Source: Candidatus Multivorans thiocomprendens
GTDB lineage: Bacteria > Acidobacteriota > Thermoanaerobaculia > Multivoradales > Multivoraceae
Assembly: GCA_027493375.1 (NCBI GenBank)
Contig: JAPVWO010000059.1
Coordinates: forward strand, 70,507 to 114,401
Direction of reading: 5' to 3'
Length of the DNA stretch: 43,895 nt
The notes under the pieces were generated by a model. The model did not search any database. It was not told where the DNA came from and saw only the letters and a list, made by a program, of their open reading frames with translations. Shown piece after piece: positions 1 to 8,009 of the stretch (its first letter is position 1; the number at the start of each line of letters is the position of its first letter). Position numbers and translations under genes: made by a program.

Positions 1-527
1 CCGGCGTCCGCCCGCATCGAGGCGGCGCCGATCGAGCAGGTCACGCGGACCAGTGGGCGGCGCCCTGGCGGCTCACCGCCCGCGAAGATGGTGGCTGCCA
101 GGGTCGCGCGGAGCCGCTCGGCTTCGCGGAGACAGCGATCGAGGTCGGCGCCGGGCAACACGACGACGAACTCGTCACCGCCGTAGCGCGCGGCGAAGCC
201 CCTTTCCCGGCTGGCGGCCCTCTCGATGAGACCGGCGACCTGGCTCAAGACCCGGCTGCCGGTCACATGGCCATGGCGGTCGTTCACCCGCTTGAAGTGA
301 TCCAGGTCGAGGAACAGCAGGCCGATGTAGCCTCCGTCCCGCCCCGCGCCCGCGATCGCATCGGTCAGGCCGCGGTGCAACGTGCGGTCGTCGAAGAGGC
401 CGGTGAGACTGTCCCGGCGCGAGTCTCCGGCGCGCCGGGTGCCGGCGACCTCGCGGAGAGCGGTGGCGGCTCGTGCCGCGAGTTCTTCCGTGGAGACCTT
501 CCCGACGTTGTTGTCGCGCCTGATCAC
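1..527 (-). CDS. GGDEF diguanylate cyclase, cut by left edge
   Basis: The reverse-strand frame reads an FLDLDHFKRVNDRHGH metal-binding segment followed by RYGGDEFVVVLPGAD, the active-site loop of diguanylate cyclases, which make cyclic di-GMP from two GTP. About 60 residues precede the domain and contain no recognisable sensor or membrane segment. The C-terminal end of the GGDEF domain lies beyond the window. The only in-frame start after the upstream stop (588-590) is GTG at 527-525; no strong ribosome site was seen, so the start is uncertain. The inhibitory I-site (RxxD five residues before the loop) reads R-E-R-G, so product inhibition at that site is probably lost. The stop codon of the upstream SDR gene lies about 60 nt away in the same frame, so the two may be cotranscribed. 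Confidence 0.85.
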   Translation of the reverse strand, partial: MIRRDNNVGKVSTEELAARAATALREVAGTRRAGDSRRDSLTGLFDDRTLHRGLTDAIAGAGRDGGYIGLLFLDLDHFKRVNDRHGHVTGSRVLSQVAGLIERAASRERGFAARYGGDEFVVVLPGADLDRCLREAERLRATLAATIFAGGEPPGRRPLVRVTCSIGAASMRADA

Positions 528-587
528 GGCATGGATCTTATGGCGATGCCGTTGTGGTTGGATGCGGACATGCCTGGACGCGGCGCC

Positions 588-1355
588 TCACCAGCTCTCT
601 ACCCAAGGTCGGAGGACGACCTCGAAAGCCCAGGTGGAACGGTGCTGGCGGTGGAGGTCCAGGTAGAGGTCGGCGATTCGGTCCGGGTCCGCCATGTTGT
701 CGTCCACGGTCGTGCCGGCGAGGCGGTGCCAGCGGCTGCCGTCCTCCTGTGTCCAGCCGATTGCCGCGTCGATCGGCACGTGAGCGACGTGGATGCCCTT
801 CGGTCCGAGTTCTCTCGCCATACTCTGGGCCAGACCGGCCTTCGCGTGACACGCCATGGCGAAGGCGCCGCTCCTGGCGAATCCCCTGAGCGCACCGCTG
901 GCGTTGGTGAAGATGATCGTGCCGCGGTGGCCGTCGGCCTCCGGCTCCGCGTCGCCGAGCATCCGGCGGCTGGCCTCCTGGCCGACCAGGAAAGCGCTGT
1001 AGGCGGAGTTGTCGAGTACCTGGCGGACGAGCGTGCGGTCCGCTTCGGTGATGTCCTTGCGGAAGATCTCCGCCATCCGGCCGTCGATGTTGTGAATGAC
1101 CAGGCTCGGGCTCCCGAGATCGCTCTCGACCGCCTCGAAGAGGCCGGCGACAGCGTTCGGGTCGCTGGCGTCGCAGCCGTAGCGCCGTACACCATGGTCT
1201 CGCTCGAGATCGAGCAGGGCGGGCTTGTCCGGCGTCCGGGCGGCGACGGCGACTCGCATTCCCTCACGCGACAGGAGACGGGCGCAGCTCGCGCTGATGC
1301 CCGGACCGCTGCCGACGATCAGGGCGACTTCGGCACGCGCTTCACTGTTGGGCAT
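588..1355 (-). CDS. Atypical SDR-family oxidoreductase
   Basis: A 255-residue short-chain dehydrogenase/reductase-like protein. The N-terminal nucleotide-binding turn reads GSGPGIS (classical TGxxxGxG), near residue 15. A Ser in TNASG is in the place of the catalytic serine and the active-site Lys appears in ACHAK, but the position four residues before Lys is Ala, not the catalytic Tyr. The segment after it (AGLAQSMARELGPKGIHVAH) resembles a subgroup of atypical SDRs that also lacks Tyr. It may therefore be a divergent reductase or a binding or regulatory protein. The start ATG overlaps the end of the molybdopterin oxidoreductase gene by 14 nt, so the two are probably translationally coupled. 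The substrate is unknown. Confidence 0.8.
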   Translation of the reverse strand: MPNSEARAEVALIVGSGPGISASCARLLSREGMRVAVAARTPDKPALLDLERDHGVRRYGCDASDPNAVAGLFEAVESDLGSPSLVIHNIDGRMAEIFRKDITEADRTLVRQVLDNSAYSAFLVGQEASRRMLGDAEPEADGHRGTIIFTNASGALRGFARSGAFAMACHAKAGLAQSMARELGPKGIHVAHVPIDAAIGWTQEDGSRWHRLAGTTVDDNMADPDRIADLYLDLHRQHRSTWAFEVVLRPWVESW

Positions 1356-3666
1356 CGGAGATCCGTTCCAGGCGAGCCGGAACGCTCTTGTGCCAGGGTG
1401 TGCCGGCGATGGGATCGCGGTCGGCGGCGGCGGTCAGTTCGTTCGGCGCAACGCCGTCGAGCGTGCGCCGGCCGGCCTCGTCGGGATAGTCGAGGCCGAG
1501 ACCGTTCGGAAGGGAGATGTGCCCGTCCTGCATCCGGTCGCTGATCGCGGCGAGGACCTCGGTGGCGCCCTGCGAAGTCACCAGGCGGACCCGGTCGCCG
1601 TCCCCGATCTCGAGGGCCGCGGCGTCGTGCGGCGACAGGGCCAGCGCCTCTTCCAGCGCCTTGCGCCGCCACCTGGGGTCGCGGTAGATCGTGTTCGCCG
1701 TGAAGGAACGGCGCTCGCCGGCGGAGAGCACGAGCGGGAACGTCCCGCTGGTGATGGCGGGGCCTTCCGCCGCGACCAGGGCGTGGATCGCGCCGAACAG
1801 CTCCGGGATGGCGAGCTGGAGGCGACCGGTCGCCGTCTGCACGCGGTCCCAACTGACTTTGGGCGGGTCGACGGAGAACACCAGGCCCCGGGGGCTGTCG
1901 ATGATCGCGTCGAACAGGGCTTCGCCGAGTGCGTCGCCGTCGCCTTCGATGCCGGCCCGGCGCACGGAGTCGGGGAAGCGGCGGGCGCAGATCCGCGCCG
2001 CGCTCCACAGGGCGGCGCCGGACTTCGCGTCCGCCGGCAAGGTCTCGCCCAGGGTCCGGTAGAGGAGTGCCGGCGCCGTTCCGGCGAGGCGGGGATTCTC
2101 CCTGATCGCGGCCATGAACGCGTCGGCGAACGTCGGCCTTCCGCCGTCTCGCAGGGCGCTGCGGAGCTCCTCGACCAGCTCCCCGGAGTAGCCGCCGAGG
2201 GCCTCCGTCAGCCGGCAGTGGATCTCCGGCTCCGGCAGCGGCCCCGCCTTGTCCGTCGGCGGCGGCGCCAGAAGCGCCCGGCGCAGGAAGAAGGCGTTCT
2301 CCGGGAACTCGAAGTTGAAGAACACCGCCTCCGCCTTCTCGTATTGCGTGGTCGCGGGCAGCACGTAGTCGGCCAGCCGGGCGGTCTCGGTCATCGCCAC
2401 GTCGATCGCGACGACGAACTCGAGCGAGTCGAGCGCCGCGCGCATCTTCCCGCTCTCCGCCAGCGAGTGGACCGGGTTGGCGCTTTCGATGAGCATCGCC
2501 CGGAAGCGTTTCGGGTGGTCGCCGAGGACTTCCTCGGCGATCCGGTTGCAGGGAACGAGCCCGGCAACGACGGGCGCGCCGGTCACCGGAGTCGTCCGTG
2601 GACCCGACGACCGCGCGGCCGTCAGCGGCACGAGCGAGGTGGATACGTTCATCGCGCCCGATTTGCCGAAGTTCCCCGTGAGCATCCAGACCAGTCGCTG
2701 CAGGTAGCTGACCAGGGTCGAGTTTCGGTTCATCTGGACACCGAGATCCTCGAACACGGAAACGCTCGAGGCCCTGGCGATGCGGCGGACGGCGGTGCGG
2801 ACGAGTTCCTCGGAGACGCCGCAGACGGAGCACGCGGAGGGGATGTCGGTCTGCTCGAGGTGGGGACGGACCTCGTCGAAGCCTTCGGTGTGACGGGCGA
2901 CGAACTCGTCGTTCACGAGCCCTTCCTCGAGCAGGACGCCGAGCATCGCCATCAGTAGCCAGGCGTCGGTGCCGGGCTTCACCTGGAGGAAGATGTCGGC
3001 CAGGTCCGCCGTTTCGGAGCGCCGGACGTCGATGACGATCAGGCAGCGTTCCGGGTCCTTCGCGAGCTCGCGCAGCGTGACCCGGGCGCGGGGGACGCCG
3101 TGTGACTGCCACGGGTTCTTGCCGAGGAAGATGCCTACCTCGCAGTGGTGGAAGTCGCCGCGTGAGTGCGCGCCGACCATCTGGCCGGCGACCCACATCT
3201 CGCCCGTCTTCTCCTGCGCGAGCGCGTTGGACCGGTAGACCGAGCCCAGCGTGCGCAGGGTGGAACGGGCGTAGAAGCCGGGCAGGTGATTCCCCTGGCC
3301 TCCCCCGCCGTAGTAGAAGATCGACTCGCCGCCGAACCGGTCGCGAATCCCGGCGAAGCGCTCGGCCACCTCGCGGATCGCGGTGTCCCAGTCGATCTCC
3401 TCGAAGCTGCCGTCCGGGCGCCGGCGCAGCGGCGACAGCACGCGGTCACGGCTGTTCTGGTAGTGGTTCAGACGTCCGGCCTTCTGGCAGACGTAGCCTT
3501 TCGAGACGGGGTTCGCGCGGTCGCCTCGCAGCCGCGTGAACTGCCGTCCGTCGTCGCCGCCCAACTGGACCTCGATGCCGCAGTTGCTCTCGCACAGGAT
3601 GCACGCGGTCGGCTCCCACGGAGGTGTCTGTTCCGGCTGAATCGGTTGGTGGCTTGCGGGCTCCAT
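1342..3666 (-). CDS. Molybdopterin (bis-MGD) oxidoreductase, MopB family
   Basis: A 774-residue member of the DMSO-reductase superfamily. An N-terminal [4Fe-4S] site is visible as C22-x2-C25-x3-C29-x30-C60, followed by the NPVSKGYVCQKAG segment typical of formate dehydrogenase and nitrate reductase relatives. Later MopB-type blocks include FLGKNPWQSHG, the run IDVAMTETARLADYVLPATT and a C-terminal molydopterin-dinucleotide-binding domain (SAGERRSFTANTIYRDP). No twin-arginine signal is seen, so the enzyme is probably cytoplasmic. I chose the ATG at 3666 because AGGAG lies five bases upstream; an in-frame GTG at 3699 adds 11 residues without such a site. The gene is followed by an overlapping SDR. 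The substrate cannot be told from the sequence, and no clear Cys, Sec or Ser molybdenum ligand was identified. Confidence 0.88.
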   Translation of the reverse strand: MEPASHQPIQPEQTPPWEPTACILCESNCGIEVQLGGDDGRQFTRLRGDRANPVSKGYVCQKAGRLNHYQNSRDRVLSPLRRRPDGSFEEIDWDTAIREVAERFAGIRDRFGGESIFYYGGGGQGNHLPGFYARSTLRTLGSVYRSNALAQEKTGEMWVAGQMVGAHSRGDFHHCEVGIFLGKNPWQSHGVPRARVTLRELAKDPERCLIVIDVRRSETADLADIFLQVKPGTDAWLLMAMLGVLLEEGLVNDEFVARHTEGFDEVRPHLEQTDIPSACSVCGVSEELVRTAVRRIARASSVSVFEDLGVQMNRNSTLVSYLQRLVWMLTGNFGKSGAMNVSTSLVPLTAARSSGPRTTPVTGAPVVAGLVPCNRIAEEVLGDHPKRFRAMLIESANPVHSLAESGKMRAALDSLEFVVAIDVAMTETARLADYVLPATTQYEKAEAVFFNFEFPENAFFLRRALLAPPPTDKAGPLPEPEIHCRLTEALGGYSGELVEELRSALRDGGRPTFADAFMAAIRENPRLAGTAPALLYRTLGETLPADAKSGAALWSAARICARRFPDSVRRAGIEGDGDALGEALFDAIIDSPRGLVFSVDPPKVSWDRVQTATGRLQLAIPELFGAIHALVAAEGPAITSGTFPLVLSAGERRSFTANTIYRDPRWRRKALEEALALSPHDAAALEIGDGDRVRLVTSQGATEVLAAISDRMQDGHISLPNGLGLDYPDEAGRRTLDGVAPNELTAAADRDPIAGTPWHKSVPARLERISDAQQ

Positions 3667-3750
3667 GGCGGCTCCTGAACGGCGGGCGGGTTTGCGCACC
3701 GGAGCTTATGCGGACCGCCGGAATCGCCCAGGCTGCTACCGTGCAGATCG

Positions 3751-4539
3751 GTGACCGCATCGGGCAAGAGCGATCCGCCGCTCCGCCGATCCCTCGGCCA
3801 GCACCACCTCCGCCGCGCGGAGTCCGCGAGTCCCGCGGTCGACTTCCTGGGGGTGTCCGGGCGCACGGTCATCGAGATCGGCCCCGGCGGCGGCGTGCTG
3901 ACGCGACTGCTCCTGGAGCGGGGTGCGAGCCGCGTCATCGCCTGCGAACTCGATCCTTCATGGACCTTCGCATTGCGCCGGCGGTTCCCCGACCGGCGGA
4001 TCCGCCTCGCGGTGGGCGACGCCTGCGACCTGAGCTACGAGCGCGCGCCCGCCGCGGCCCGGATCGCCGGCAATCTGCCCTACAACGTGGCCACGCGGAT
4101 CGTCTCCAGGGTGCTCGAGCGCGCTCCGGTCGGCCTGCGGGCGGCCTTTCTGGTTCAGCGCGAGGTCGCGGACCGGTTGACCGCGGCGCCCGGCGACGGG
4201 GCCTACGGCGCGATGACGGTGCTGACCCGGGCCCGTGCCGCCGCGCGCCGTCTGGCCGTCGTCATGCCCGGGAGCTTCGTGCCGCCGCCGGCCGTCACCA
4301 GCGCCTTCGTGGGTCTGGAACGGGTCGCGCCTCCGATCGAGGAGGAGGAGTGGCTCGACTTCAAGGCGCTGGTTCGAACCGCGTTCACCCGCCGCCGCAA
4401 GACCCTCCTGAACAACCTGGTCGCGGTCATGGAGCGGCCCGCGGCGGCCGCGGCGATCTCGGCGCTGGGGCTGCCCCCGATGGTTCGGGCGGAGGCACTC
4501 GGCCTGGATGAGTTCGTCGAGCTGTTCCGCGTCTGCTGA
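3751..4539 (+). CDS. rsmA: 16S rRNA A1518/A1519 dimethyltransferase
   Basis: A 262-residue KsgA/RsmA protein, which dimethylates two adjacent adenosines near the 3' end of 16S rRNA during small-subunit assembly. The family hallmark near the N-terminus appears as RSLGQHHL (residues 13-20). The S-adenosylmethionine loop is EIGPGGGVLT (42-51), and the catalytic adenine-binding motif is NLPYN (108-112). The C-terminal domain has the usual TAFTRRRKTLLNNL segment. The start is a GTG. It is divergent from the molybdoenzyme gene, with an 84-nt gap. Length and motifs are normal. Confidence 0.95.
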   Translation: MTASGKSDPPLRRSLGQHHLRRAESASPAVDFLGVSGRTVIEIGPGGGVLTRLLLERGASRVIACELDPSWTFALRRRFPDRRIRLAVGDACDLSYERAPAAARIAGNLPYNVATRIVSRVLERAPVGLRAAFLVQREVADRLTAAPGDGAYGAMTVLTRARAAARRLAVVMPGSFVPPPAVTSAFVGLERVAPPIEEEEWLDFKALVRTAFTRRRKTLLNNLVAVMERPAAAAAISALGLPPMVRAEALGLDEFVELFRVC

Positions 4540-4549
4540 GTTGCTCACA

Positions 4550-4584
4550 CGGATATAGCCATATCCGGCTTCATCGGATACAAT
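4550..4584 (+). promoter_or_regulatory. Inverted repeat and possible -10 box before ftsK
   Basis: CGGATAT (4550-4556) and ATATCCG (4561-4567) form a perfect 7-bp inverted repeat with a 4-nt centre in the rsmA-ftsK gap. It is followed by GGATACAAT, whose TACAAT (4579-4584) resembles a sigma70 -10 box. No convincing -35 hexamer sits at 16-18 bp. It could be an operator or a weak rsmA terminator with the ftsK promoter behind it. Confidence 0.3.
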
Positions 4585-4631
4585 CGCCAGCCCGTGCATG
4601 TTCCCGTCAACGCTTCATGGGGAGGGCGTCG

Positions 4632-6998
4632 ATGATTCGCTCCGATGATGGCCCCAGACGGTTCGCACTTGGGAGGGGTCTGCCGGCGGGCAAGGCCGGC
4701 GAACTCGGCGGTCTGCTGTTGCTCATGCTCGGTGCGCTCCTGCTGCTCAGTCTCCTGAGCTACCAGCCGGGCGATCCGAGCTTCATGCGCAGCGCCGAGG
4801 GCTCTGTGGAGGCGGCCAATCTGATCGGTCCGATGGGCGCCGACGTCGCCGCCGCCGGATTCGGTTTTCTCGGGTTTGCCGTGCTCGCCGTGCCGCTGGC
4901 GCTCCTCGGTCTGGGTTACCGCCTGGTCCGCGCCCGCGCCGACGTTCCCTCCGTCCTGCAGGGGGCGGGCATCGTGGTCGCCCTGGTAGCCGCGCCGACA
5001 CTGGCGGCTCTGACCGCGGGCGAAGTCGCTTTCCGGGGTGAGTCGCTGATGGCCGGGGGTTTCCTGGGGTCGACGATCGCCGGGGCGGTCGGAGGACAGT
5101 TGGGCGCGCTCGGAACCGGAGTGATCGCCGTCTCGGGCCTCGTGTTCGGGGTCGCGTTGATGCTGCGGAGCAGCCTGGACGAATCGGTCGCCGCCGGTGT
5201 TCGCCGATTCAAGGCGTTCCTTGCCCCGCTCAAGCCCAGGGTGCGGAAGAAGGCCAGGGCCAGGGCGCCGGAGAAGGCGAAGGAACGCGGCAAGGGAAAG
5301 ACCTCGCCGCAGCCGGCGGAAGACTCTCCGCTCGTGGATCTGCCGCTTCGCCGGACCGCGGTGAGGAAGGCAAGGGCGGCGGTCCCCGGATCGGAGGAGG
5401 CCAGGACCGCACAGCCGGCCGCGACAGGGACGACGCGGGCGCCGGCCGCAGTCGCGAAGACGGCCGTAACGGGCACGGAGAAGGCGGAATCGCCGGTCGA
5501 AAACACGGAACTGCCGCCGCTCGATCTGCTCTACAACGAAGAGGTCAACAGCGAGGTCGACGAAGACGGGTTGAGGGAACTCGGTGAACTCATCTGCGCC
5601 CGCTGCGCCGAGTTCGGAGTCGAGGGCACGGTCGAAGGCATCAGCCCCGGTCCGGTCATCACCGTCTTCGAGTTCCAGCCGGCGCCCGGCGTGAAGGTCG
5701 CCCAGATCGTCAACCTCCAGGACGATCTGGCGCTCTCCCTGAAGGCCGAGGCGATCCGGATCGAACGCATGCCCGGCCGATCGACTCTGGGCATCGAGGT
5801 TCCGAACAAGCACAGGACGATCATCCCCCTGGGCAGCCTTCTGGCCGACTCCGGGTTCCGGGACGGCAAGTCCCCGCTCACGATGGCGCTCGGGCGCACT
5901 CTCCGTGGCGAGCCGTACTTCGCCGACCTGGCCAAGATGCCGCATCTGCTGGTAGCGGGGGCCACCGGCGCGGGCAAGAGCGTGGGCCTCCAGGGCATGC
6001 TGACTTCCTTCCTGTATCGCGCGCGGAGTGACGAAGTCCAGTTCATCCTGATCGACCCGAAGCGGATCGAACTCGGGGTTTACGCGGACATTCCGCACTT
6101 GAAGACCGCCGTGGTGGTGGAACCGAAGCAGGCCTCGAACGCACTGCGCTGGGCCGTGGCCGAGATGGAGCGCCGCTACCGTTTGCTGGCGGAGGTTCAC
6201 GTCCGATCGATCGACTTCTACAACCGGGCAATCGCCGATCCGGAAGTGGCGAACCGTCTGCGCCTTCGGGACGAGGAGGCGGACGAACCCGCCGAGCCTC
6301 GGAATCTCGAACCGCTCCCGTACTACGTGATCGTGATCGACGAACTGGCCGACCTGATGATGGTCGCCTCGTCCGAGGTCGAGACGTCGATCGCCCGGCT
6401 GGCGCAGATGGCGCGGGCGGTCGGCATCCACCTGATCGTGGCGACCCAGCGCCCCTCGGTCGATGTCCTGACGGGCACGATCAAGGCGAACTTCCCGTGC
6501 CGGATCTCCTATGCCGCCGCAACGCGGCATGATTCGCGAACAATCCTCGACCAGGTCGGCGCGGAGAAGCTGCTCGGCAAGGGCGACATGCTGTTCATGC
6601 CGCCCGGCAGCGGGCGGATGCTCCGCCTCCACGGCGCTTTCGTGACGGAGCAGGAAACGGCGGCTCTGGTCCGCTGGCTCAAGCGGCAGGGCCAGCCCAA
6701 CCTCGATCCGGCGGTGCTGGCGCCGCCGCCCGAGGACCGTTCGGCAAGCGCCGGGGAGAACGGCGGCGACGATGTTCTCTACGACGAGGCGGCCCGGCTC
6801 GTCGTCGCGGAACGGATGGGATCCGCGAGCTTCCTCCAGCGTCGAATGAGAGTGGGCTTCTCCCGTGCTTCGCGCCTCGTGGACCTGATGGAACAGGATG
6901 GCATTCTGGGCCCCGCCCAGGGCAGCAAGCCCCGGGAAGTCCTGGTTCCGCCCGACTACTTCGAAGAAGTCGATCAGTCGCAGATCGCCTTCCAGTAA
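4632..6998 (+). CDS. ftsK: DNA translocase FtsK/SpoIIIE
   Basis: A 788-residue septal DNA pump. The N-terminal 180 residues contain four hydrophobic segments (for example LGGLLLLMLGALLLLSLLSY), so it is membrane anchored. A basic, Ala/Lys/Pro-rich linker follows (about residues 195-285), then the motor. Walker A is GATGAGKSVGL (about 443) and Walker B is YVIVIDELADLMM (about 563). The C-terminal gamma winged-helix domain ends with MGSASFLQRRMRVGFSRASR, the part that reads polar DNA motifs. The linker is short compared with E. coli FtsK. ATG 4632 is preferred over ATG 4617 because GGGGAGG (4619-4625) sits six bases before it. fmt begins 12 nt downstream. Confidence 0.95.
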   Translation: MIRSDDGPRRFALGRGLPAGKAGELGGLLLLMLGALLLLSLLSYQPGDPSFMRSAEGSVEAANLIGPMGADVAAAGFGFLGFAVLAVPLALLGLGYRLVRARADVPSVLQGAGIVVALVAAPTLAALTAGEVAFRGESLMAGGFLGSTIAGAVGGQLGALGTGVIAVSGLVFGVALMLRSSLDESVAAGVRRFKAFLAPLKPRVRKKARARAPEKAKERGKGKTSPQPAEDSPLVDLPLRRTAVRKARAAVPGSEEARTAQPAATGTTRAPAAVAKTAVTGTEKAESPVENTELPPLDLLYNEEVNSEVDEDGLRELGELICARCAEFGVEGTVEGISPGPVITVFEFQPAPGVKVAQIVNLQDDLALSLKAEAIRIERMPGRSTLGIEVPNKHRTIIPLGSLLADSGFRDGKSPLTMALGRTLRGEPYFADLAKMPHLLVAGATGAGKSVGLQGMLTSFLYRARSDEVQFILIDPKRIELGVYADIPHLKTAVVVEPKQASNALRWAVAEMERRYRLLAEVHVRSIDFYNRAIADPEVANRLRLRDEEADEPAEPRNLEPLPYYVIVIDELADLMMVASSEVETSIARLAQMARAVGIHLIVATQRPSVDVLTGTIKANFPCRISYAAATRHDSRTILDQVGAEKLLGKGDMLFMPPGSGRMLRLHGAFVTEQETAALVRWLKRQGQPNLDPAVLAPPPEDRSASAGENGGDDVLYDEAARLVVAERMGSASFLQRRMRVGFSRASRLVDLMEQDGILGPAQGSKPREVLVPPDYFEEVDQSQIAFQ

Positions 6999-7010
6999 GT
7001 TGAGCGGACG

Positions 7011-8009
7011 ATGTCCGCGCACCCGAGCTTCGAGAGGATCGCCTTCTTCGGCACGCCGGAGTTCGCGGTGCCGTCGCTCGCCGCTCTGGACTCGGTCGGC
7101 CGACGTCCGATCGTCGTCGTCAGCCAGCCGGCGCGGCGCGCGGGCCGGGGAAACCGGGTGGTCGAACCCCCCGTTGCCCGTTGGGCGCAAGCCCACGGCG
7201 TCGACCTGCTACAGCCGGCGCGGGTGCGGGACGACGAGTTTCTCGGCCGGCTCCGCGCCATGGACGTCGACCTTGCCGTGGTCGCTGCCTACGGCCAGAT
7301 CTTCCCTCGCGGTCTGCTCAGCTTGCCGTCCTGGGGCTGCCTGAACGTTCACGCATCCCTGCTGCCTGCCTGGCGCGGCGCCTCGCCGATCCAGGCCGCG
7401 GTCGCCGCCGGCGAAACGGTCACGGGAGTGACCACGATGGTCATGGAGGAAGGTCTCGACACGGGGCCGATCCTGCTGCGTGAAGAGGTGGCGATCGGTC
7501 CGCTCGAGACAGCCGGCGAGTTGGCGCCGCGCCTCGCCGCGACTGGCGGCCGGCTTCTCGTCCGTACGCTGGACGGCCTGGAGGCCGGCGATATCGAACC
7601 CCGGCCGCAGTGCGAGGCGGCGGCGAGCTACGCGCCGATGCTCCGTCCGGAGGACGGCGTCGTTGACTGGGATCGGGAAGCCGGCGAGATCGTCTGCCGG
7701 GTGCGTGCCCATGAGCCGTGGCCTGGATCCCGGACGTGGCTGCGGGGCGAGGCGATACGGATCGTGGCGGCGCGGCCCGTAACCTCGTTCGCGGGACCGG
7801 ACCGGGGCAACGGCCGGGATCGGCCGGGAGCGTTCCTGGGTTTCCGGGAGCTGGAAGGCATCGGCCGCGCGGCGGTGGTCCGGTGCGGCGGTTCGTCGGC
7901 TCTGGCGCTCGATCGTGTGCAGCGTCCGGGCCGTCGTCCGGTCAGTGGCATCGACCTGGCGAACGGCCTGCGTCTGACGGTCGGCGAGCGCTTCGGGGCG
8001 CGGACATGA
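7011..8009 (+). CDS. fmt: Methionyl-tRNA formyltransferase
   Basis: A 332-residue enzyme that formylates Met-tRNAfMet with 10-formyl-THF for translation initiation. The N-terminal Rossmann segment IAFFGTPEFAVPSL and the folate/catalytic block NVHASLLPAWRGASPIQAAV (Asn and His of the catalytic triad), followed by GVTTMVMEEGLDTGPIL, are characteristic. A C-terminal tRNA-binding domain completes it (LRPEDGVVDWDREAGEIVCR onward). The stop overlaps the rsmB start as ATGA, so the two genes are translationally coupled, a common arrangement. No deformylase gene is in view. Confidence 0.96.
   Translation: MSAHPSFERIAFFGTPEFAVPSLAALDSVGRRPIVVVSQPARRAGRGNRVVEPPVARWAQAHGVDLLQPARVRDDEFLGRLRAMDVDLAVVAAYGQIFPRGLLSLPSWGCLNVHASLLPAWRGASPIQAAVAAGETVTGVTTMVMEEGLDTGPILLREEVAIGPLETAGELAPRLAATGGRLLVRTLDGLEAGDIEPRPQCEAAASYAPMLRPEDGVVDWDREAGEIVCRVRAHEPWPGSRTWLRGEAIRIVAARPVTSFAGPDRGNGRDRPGAFLGFRELEGIGRAAVVRCGGSSALALDRVQRPGRRPVSGIDLANGLRLTVGERFGART

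Noticed and set aside
1225..2958. 577-codon plus-strand open frame opposite the molybdoenzyme gene
   Set aside because: Composition is typical of antisense reading in GC-rich coding DNA, there is no family motif, and the opposite strand encodes a clear MopB protein.
4545..7196. 883-codon minus-strand open frame opposite ftsK
   Set aside because: It spans several plus-strand features, is rich in Arg/His/Asp without any domain, and ftsK is unmistakable.
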